Shown piece by piece: positions 59,423-64,000 of a DNA stretch of 64,000 nucleotides. Position numbers and translations under genes: made by a program. Source of the DNA: Anaerolineaceae bacterium (GTDB taxonomy: Bacteria; Chloroflexota; Anaerolineae; Aggregatilineales; Phototrophicaceae); contig JACKCG010000006.1 of NCBI GenBank assembly GCA_020634135.1, positions 62,001-126,000 on the forward strand, written 5' to 3'. Under the pieces are notes generated by a model that saw nothing but the letters and a program-made list of their open reading frames with translations, was not told the DNA's origin and ran no database searches. Within the stretch, counting starts at the first letter, position 1. Every line of letters starts with the position of its first letter.

Positions 59423-62400
59423 TTACTTCTTGCGCTTTGCTTTCTCCCGCTCGATAATCGCCTCGATCTCGTCCTGGTAAGGGAACTTGCCGATTTTGGC
59501 GGGGTCGTAGGGTGGCATCTCAGGATACGGCACGCCAAGCGCGCCCAGCACCTTTTTCGCCCGTTCCAGCGCCCACCACCAGACATAGGGCGGACCGTCC
59601 GCCCAGGCCGCTTCGTAGGCTTTGAGCACGTAGTCTTTTGCCTTATCGGTGTCGCCCAATACTAAACAGGCTTCTGCCACCGAACTGTATAAATCGTGGA
59701 TTTCTTCTTTCAGCGGCTGGGATAGGGCTTCGGTTATATAGTGCAGCGCTTTATCCCTTTCGCCTTGTTTTGCATATGTCCTGGCAAGCCTGCCCATATA
59801 GGTTGCTATTTCGGCAGAGCCATGTGTCCGTGCCAGCGTTAATGCTTGCTCAAAATAACGTGCCGCCGCCGTGTAATCGCCCTCCGCCAGCGCCACTTCG
59901 GCACGCAGGGCTTTGAGCCGCCGATGATTGAAGGCCCGATGTGCCTGGTGAGATAGTTTCTCAGCGGAATCCAGTATCGCGTCCGCTTCTAGCCCACGAT
60001 GGATGCGTGTCTCAGCATAATATTTTTCTTTATCTGACTCCCAGGAAACATCATGTGACGGGTATTCCTCTAAGAAGCGATAAGCTGCCTCGACTTTTTC
60101 CCATTCTCCGGTATCCCGATAGATGCCGAGCAGGAAAGTGGTTGAGTAAATCATCTGGCGGGTATCCGTTGCCTGTGCCAGCGCCAGTGCGGTTTCGAAG
60201 GCACGCACCGCCAGCGCCAGATGGCTTTCTGCCCGTAGAGAAATGGCGTAATTCCGTAGACAAACACCAAGGTTGCCGAGGTTGTTGGTGCTGAGCCAAA
60301 TATTGAGTGCCAGCCCGTCCAGCATCAGTGCGTCATCATGCCGCCCGATCAGGTAGAACACAGCCGCCAACGCCATGACGATGCTGCCCTGGTTTTCCGG
60401 GTCGCGCAGGTGGGGAAGCGTATCGGTGCCATCCGGGAAGAGCGGCGTGAGCAGCTCGATCACTGTGTAGTAGGCGGCGATATTGTATTGGAGTTTAGTC
60501 AACAATTTACTTGTGAAAAATCGCGCCGCTTCTTCCCATTTGCCCGCGCCGACCAGCGCCCGGTATATGGCGATGGTGTTGGTCAGGTCGGCCACCGTAT
60601 TCGCTGCCTCAATGTCCTCTTGTGGCTGCGCCTCGAAATGCCCCCGGATGCGGTCGAAGGTCGTCGTTCTGGTCTCGCCTTCGAGTTCATCAAAGGCTGT
60701 GCCGCGCACCACCGGGTGCATGTCGTAAGTGTCTTTCTCCCGTTCCCAGCGTAGCAGCCCGCGCTCCTCGAGTTCGATCAGCAGTTCATCAAACTGTGCC
60801 AATGCTTGAGTATATGCGGGCGACTTCGGATATGCGGCCACGGCCTTGTCGTAGGTATCTTTGCGCTGCCTGTCAATTTCCTTGTGCGCATTCAGTATGC
60901 TTTCCAGTTGCTCAATTTCGATGTTGATCTCCTGCCACCGTTTACCGTCTTGCTGGTCGCGCTGTTCTTCGCGCCGCTTTTCCAGTCTGAGCATCTCCAG
61001 AGACCGCCGTTTTCTGAGATACTCGTCGGCGGCCAAAGCTCCTGAAAACTGTGCATAGATTTTGTCCTTGTCTGGCAACGGCGGCAAAAACGGATTGAAT
61101 ACCGCCAGCGTATCATAGGAAATGGCATCGCCAAAAGCGGCCACCTGGCTGAGGAACCGCCGCTGTGTGGTATCCAGGCCATCCAGCGCGTATTGCAGGA
61201 TGTGCGTCTGACTCTGGCGCAGGTCGAAGTCGCGTACATGCAGGACACGCCCTTCAGCCAGGTACCAACCGTCGAAGTCGCCCCGCGCCCGGCGGAACTT
61301 CAGCACCCGCCCGGCCACCAGCTTGACGAGCAGGCTGTGGTGGCCGAACTGCGCCATGAACCGCTGAAATCGCGGCACGTCCTCCACTTTCACCCCAGAT
61401 TTATGGGTCAGTGTCAGTGCGTCGTCCGGGTGGAGGCCGTTGAGGTGAACGTGGGCGACGCCCTTGCTCAGGTTGCCGGTGCGGTCTTCCAAAGCCAGCG
61501 GCAACAGACGGGAACTAATCAGCACGCGGGTTTTGCCACAGGAGAGCAGTCCGCGCAGCACCTCGTCATCTTTGGGGTCGGTGCAGGCGCGGATATCGCG
61601 GTCTTTGATGATCGACTCAGCCTCTTCTACGGTGTCGTCACGCATCTGGGCGGCGTTCCAGCGGTGGTAGGCCACCAGCGCCCGTTCCAGGCCATCCAGC
61701 ACCAGCAGATAACGCCCTTTTTGCAGTGCCAGCAGCAGGTCGTGGAAGTTCTTTTTCATCCCCCGGCCTTTGAGCGCGTCCGGGTCCTGCCGGGTGATAT
61801 AGGCCAGCGCGTGGCGGACAAAGGCGCTCATATTCGAGCCACTCTCGTAGAAGCTCCACCACATGATGCCATCAAAACCGAGTTTGTCCGCGTGATTTTT
61901 CACCCATTCCCAGGTGACGGCGCTTTTGCCCATGCCGCCAATGGCCTCGACAATCATCATCGGGTCGTCAGACTGTGCCCACCGGTTCAGGCGCTTGAGT
62001 TCATCGGCCCGCCCAATGAACTCGCTGGTCAGGGTATAGGGCGGGTCGGCGTAAAACGCCGGTGGGGCGGGCAGCGGCGTCTTTTCCGGCACAGGGGGAG
62101 AATCCTCATCTATCCCGGCGATGGTGTAAGCTCTCTCCTTCACTGTCTCGCTGTGCAGTGCCTGGATCAATTGAGCACGCAAATCCTGGGGCGACTCAAA
62201 AAAGCCGACGACATGCTGCGTTGTGAGTTCTTTTTTCAGCGCGGTCAGCTTCGCTTTGCCAGTTTCATCCTGTTCGTAGAAAGTTTCTCCCTCGGCGGCA
62301 GTGGCCGGGCCGGGGTGGTCGTCGCGCATGATGAAGATCAACACTGGGATGTCGCGTTTCATGGCGTGGCGGTATTCCATCTCGGTGATTGAGATACCGT

Positions 62401-62641
62401 CCGGGTTGCGGGCGTCGTCGGGTATGTAGCCGTAACGCATCCCAAAAATACCCACGTAAATCTCGGCGTCATCCACCAGCCTCAGCGACTCGCTGATGGC
62501 GTCCCCCAGCGAGGCCGTCAGTGTCTCCATAATGATCGGGTGCATCCCGGAACGCAGGATCGCCTCAGTGGCTTGTTCCCGGTGTGATGGTAAATCCCGC
62601 GAGGTGCTGCTCAACATCACGTCAATTTTAGGTTTTTTCAC
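59423..62641 (-). CDS. DUF4062-NTPase-TPR protein (STAND-type)
   Basis: The start is read as GTG 62641 (VKKPKIDVMLSSTSRD), with GAGG ten bases upstream; the frame opens earlier, at 62716, without homology. The product has 1072 residues: a DUF4062 domain (about 4-115; SSTSRDLPSHREQATEAIL, YVGIFGMRYGYIP), a linker and an NB-ARC/AAA-type NTPase with Walker A GGMGKSAV (about 233-241) and Walker B LLVLDGLE (about 313-321). A winged-helix part follows, then C-terminal tetratricopeptide repeats (about 680-1055). DUF4062 is related to TIR-like effector domains. Such STAND proteins are signal or damage sensors, many of which act in defence. It is divergent from a subtilase gene. No characterised homologue was recognised. 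Confidence 0.85.
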   Translation of the reverse strand: MKKPKIDVMLSSTSRDLPSHREQATEAILRSGMHPIIMETLTASLGDAISESLRLVDDAEIYVGIFGMRYGYIPDDARNPDGISITEMEYRHAMKRDIPVLIFIMRDDHPGPATAAEGETFYEQDETGKAKLTALKKELTTQHVVGFFESPQDLRAQLIQALHSETVKERAYTIAGIDEDSPPVPEKTPLPAPPAFYADPPYTLTSEFIGRADELKRLNRWAQSDDPMMIVEAIGGMGKSAVTWEWVKNHADKLGFDGIMWWSFYESGSNMSAFVRHALAYITRQDPDALKGRGMKKNFHDLLLALQKGRYLLVLDGLERALVAYHRWNAAQMRDDTVEEAESIIKDRDIRACTDPKDDEVLRGLLSCGKTRVLISSRLLPLALEDRTGNLSKGVAHVHLNGLHPDDALTLTHKSGVKVEDVPRFQRFMAQFGHHSLLVKLVAGRVLKFRRARGDFDGWYLAEGRVLHVRDFDLRQSQTHILQYALDGLDTTQRRFLSQVAAFGDAISYDTLAVFNPFLPPLPDKDKIYAQFSGALAADEYLRKRRSLEMLRLEKRREEQRDQQDGKRWQEINIEIEQLESILNAHKEIDRQRKDTYDKAVAAYPKSPAYTQALAQFDELLIELEERGLLRWEREKDTYDMHPVVRGTAFDELEGETRTTTFDRIRGHFEAQPQEDIEAANTVADLTNTIAIYRALVGAGKWEEAARFFTSKLLTKLQYNIAAYYTVIELLTPLFPDGTDTLPHLRDPENQGSIVMALAAVFYLIGRHDDALMLDGLALNIWLSTNNLGNLGVCLRNYAISLRAESHLALAVRAFETALALAQATDTRQMIYSTTFLLGIYRDTGEWEKVEAAYRFLEEYPSHDVSWESDKEKYYAETRIHRGLEADAILDSAEKLSHQAHRAFNHRRLKALRAEVALAEGDYTAAARYFEQALTLARTHGSAEIATYMGRLARTYAKQGERDKALHYITEALSQPLKEEIHDLYSSVAEACLVLGDTDKAKDYVLKAYEAAWADGPPYVWWWALERAKKVLGALGVPYPEMPPYDPAKIGKFPYQDEIEAIIEREKAKRKK

Positions 62642-62838
62642 GCTTATTCGGCCTCGGCTGTGCGGTAGCGGTATACTGACTGCAAAGTATATTGTACCGC
62701 GTACTAACGTCACCAACCCTTAATCTTGCGGGGAATCGCACCGGCTCCAGGTTTCTTTGTGACGTGATTCCTTCCGCAGTACAATGAGTGTGGCTCTGTG
62801 GCAACACCTTTGTCCGTCCAGCGCAGGAGAGAAACACA

Positions 62839-64000
62839 ATGGCTTTTGAGGCACTCAACCAGCAAGTCCTGGATGAAGTCCGCCAGGGGATAATGGCGGC
62901 GCCTGTGGCACAGTCCTCCGGCGGTGGGGCACGTTTCGTGGTTGAACTCCCGCCGGAGATGACGCCCGAAGTGGCGCGGCAGGCTGTCGCCAATGCGCTC
63001 AACCTGGAGGCAGATCAGGCGATTCAGATTGAGCCGCTGTTTGAGGTCGCCAACCCGGATTATGGGATGCATCATTTTTGGGTACTGACGCTGGCAATGG
63101 CATCGCCCGACCAGGCAGGTATGTTCGACATCGCCTACGCCCTGCGCGATACCTGTGGCTTCGCAGCAGTAGACCCGGATGTGCCGGATTCGGTGTACTT
63201 TCTGGCGCAGGAAGCCGCGCCGCCAGTGTCGCCTCAACTGGAGCAGAACGGCATCCCTGATAATGCCCCGCCGCCCAACTGGTCGCTCAAGAATATCCGG
63301 GCGGATCGTGCCTGGGCGCTGACGCCACCTCCTGGCGGCGCGACGAAGGGCAAAGGTATCGTCATCGCCCACCCGGATACCGGCTGGGCAGAGCATCCCG
63401 ATGTGGACAAGGATGATCTCGACCTGGCACGTGCCAAAAATATCCTGACTGGCACAAGTGATGCCCGCAACCCGCTCAATGCCGAACTCGAAGGCCTCCT
63501 GCTGTATCCTGGGCATGGGACATCCGCTGCCAGCGTCGCCGTCACACTGTTTCCAGGGAAGAATCCACCACCCACGCCCAAGCCTGACCCGCAGCCGGGG
63601 TTAATCGGGCTGCTTGTGTCGCTCGTGCGGGTGCTGACGACTCTGTGGCAGGCGATCAGCAGTGTGCTGCGTCTCCGGCCAGTCGCTGTATCCCAGGTGG
63701 CAGCCTCAGCCGATGCTGATGTGCCGCCGGGCGGTGTCGCGCCGGACGCGAAGCTTATCCCGATCCGCTACTCGGATACGGTCATCGTCACCAGCGGCGT
63801 GAACCTGGCGCGTGCGATTCACTATGCCGCGTCCCAGGAGGCTGACATTATCCTGATTACTTCCGGTGGCGTGGCGACCTCCTGGCTGGAAGCTGCTGTG
63901 CAGGACGCGGTCAACCGCCAGAACTGCATCATTGTGGCATCTGCCGGGAATGTAATCCCTGTAGTGGCCGCGCCCGCCCTCTACCCGCAGACCATCGCCG
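62839..64000 (+). CDS. Subtilisin-like serine protease (3' end outside window)
   Basis: The start at 62839 follows CAGGAGAG. At least 387 residues are in view, with no signal peptide. The N-terminal part (about 1-140) is of unknown type. The subtilase domain starts near residue 152 (NWSLKNIRADRAW). The catalytic Asp is in HPDTGW (about 178), the His in GHGTSAASV (about 224), and SAGN (about 375) holds the oxyanion Asn. The catalytic Ser lies beyond the window. A long insert follows the His block, with many prolines and a hydrophobic stretch (about 235-290). Lack of a signal peptide suggests a cytoplasmic protease. It is divergent from the STAND protein gene 198 bases away. Confidence 0.85.
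   Translation, partial: MAFEALNQQVLDEVRQGIMAAPVAQSSGGGARFVVELPPEMTPEVARQAVANALNLEADQAIQIEPLFEVANPDYGMHHFWVLTLAMASPDQAGMFDIAYALRDTCGFAAVDPDVPDSVYFLAQEAAPPVSPQLEQNGIPDNAPPPNWSLKNIRADRAWALTPPPGGATKGKGIVIAHPDTGWAEHPDVDKDDLDLARAKNILTGTSDARNPLNAELEGLLLYPGHGTSAASVAVTLFPGKNPPPTPKPDPQPGLIGLLVSLVRVLTTLWQAISSVLRLRPVAVSQVAASADADVPPGGVAPDAKLIPIRYSDTVIVTSGVNLARAIHYAASQEADIILITSGGVATSWLEAAVQDAVNRQNCIIVASAGNVIPVVAAPALYPQTIA

Noticed and set aside
1..64000. tRNA or rRNA genes
   Set aside because: I looked through the intergenic regions for cloverleaf landmarks (GGTTCGAAT-type T arms) and saw none; a tRNAscan run would settle this.

Overview
The window is GC-rich bacterial chromosomal DNA with dense coding on both strands. 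The gene set suggests a member of the Chloroflexota, probably Anaerolineae-like: a DUF177-sigA pair, many secreted proteins with SH3 or PPC domains, DUF2304 and FHA-VWA proteins, and abundant palindromic intergenic repeats. This assignment is inferred from gene content only; there is no rRNA and I saw no tRNA.

Layout. 0-8 kb: a secreted metalloprotease cut by the window edge, a GT39-like membrane glycosyltransferase, an NfeD-flotillin operon and a secreted SH3 protein. 8-16 kb: an aminotransferase behind a candidate attenuator with a Thr-rich leader peptide, two paralogous nucleoside hydrolases, and HNH, DUF2304, rhomboid and VWA-FHA genes. 16-25 kb: a sugar or nucleoside import operon (ROK repressor, periplasmic binding protein, double ATPase, two permeases) followed by two Gfo/Idh/MocA dehydrogenases; one nucleoside hydrolase is divergent from it across a clear promoter/operator. 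25-38 kb: housekeeping genes (rhodanese, RarA, a primary-type sigma factor with DUF177, YifB/ComM) and small enzymes, including a probable UGA-read-through selenoprotein of the GrdB type. 38-45 kb: a MarR regulator and a maltodextrin locus (binding protein with two X25 modules, MalF, MalG, cytoplasmic GH13). 45-52 kb: a replication cluster on the minus strand (DnaB with a 432-residue intein, a DnaD-domain protein, a protein with two DnaC-type ATPase modules), plus GNAT and bifunctional-nuclease genes. 52-58 kb: mobile-element debris (a 472-bp ISAs1 derivative, a second ISAs1 end and a 306-bp IS608-like element with both transposition ends), a lysine 2,3-aminomutase-like gene with an ATP-grasp gene, and a TIR-inositol monophosphatase fusion. 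58-64 kb: a PadR-membrane protein pair, a 1072-residue DUF4062-NTPase-TPR protein, and divergent from it a subtilisin-like protease that runs off the window.

The most unusual items are the TIR-IMPase fusion, with the STAND-type NTPase and protease as a possible conflict/defence region, and the UxxC selenoprotein with a SECIS-like hairpin. Also notable are the intein-bearing DnaB beside a duplicated helicase-loader protein, the Thr-rich attenuator, and the IS608-like element whose guide and cleavage tetranucleotides are mutually consistent. Four families of structured intergenic repeats recur through the window, two of them with compensatory arm changes.
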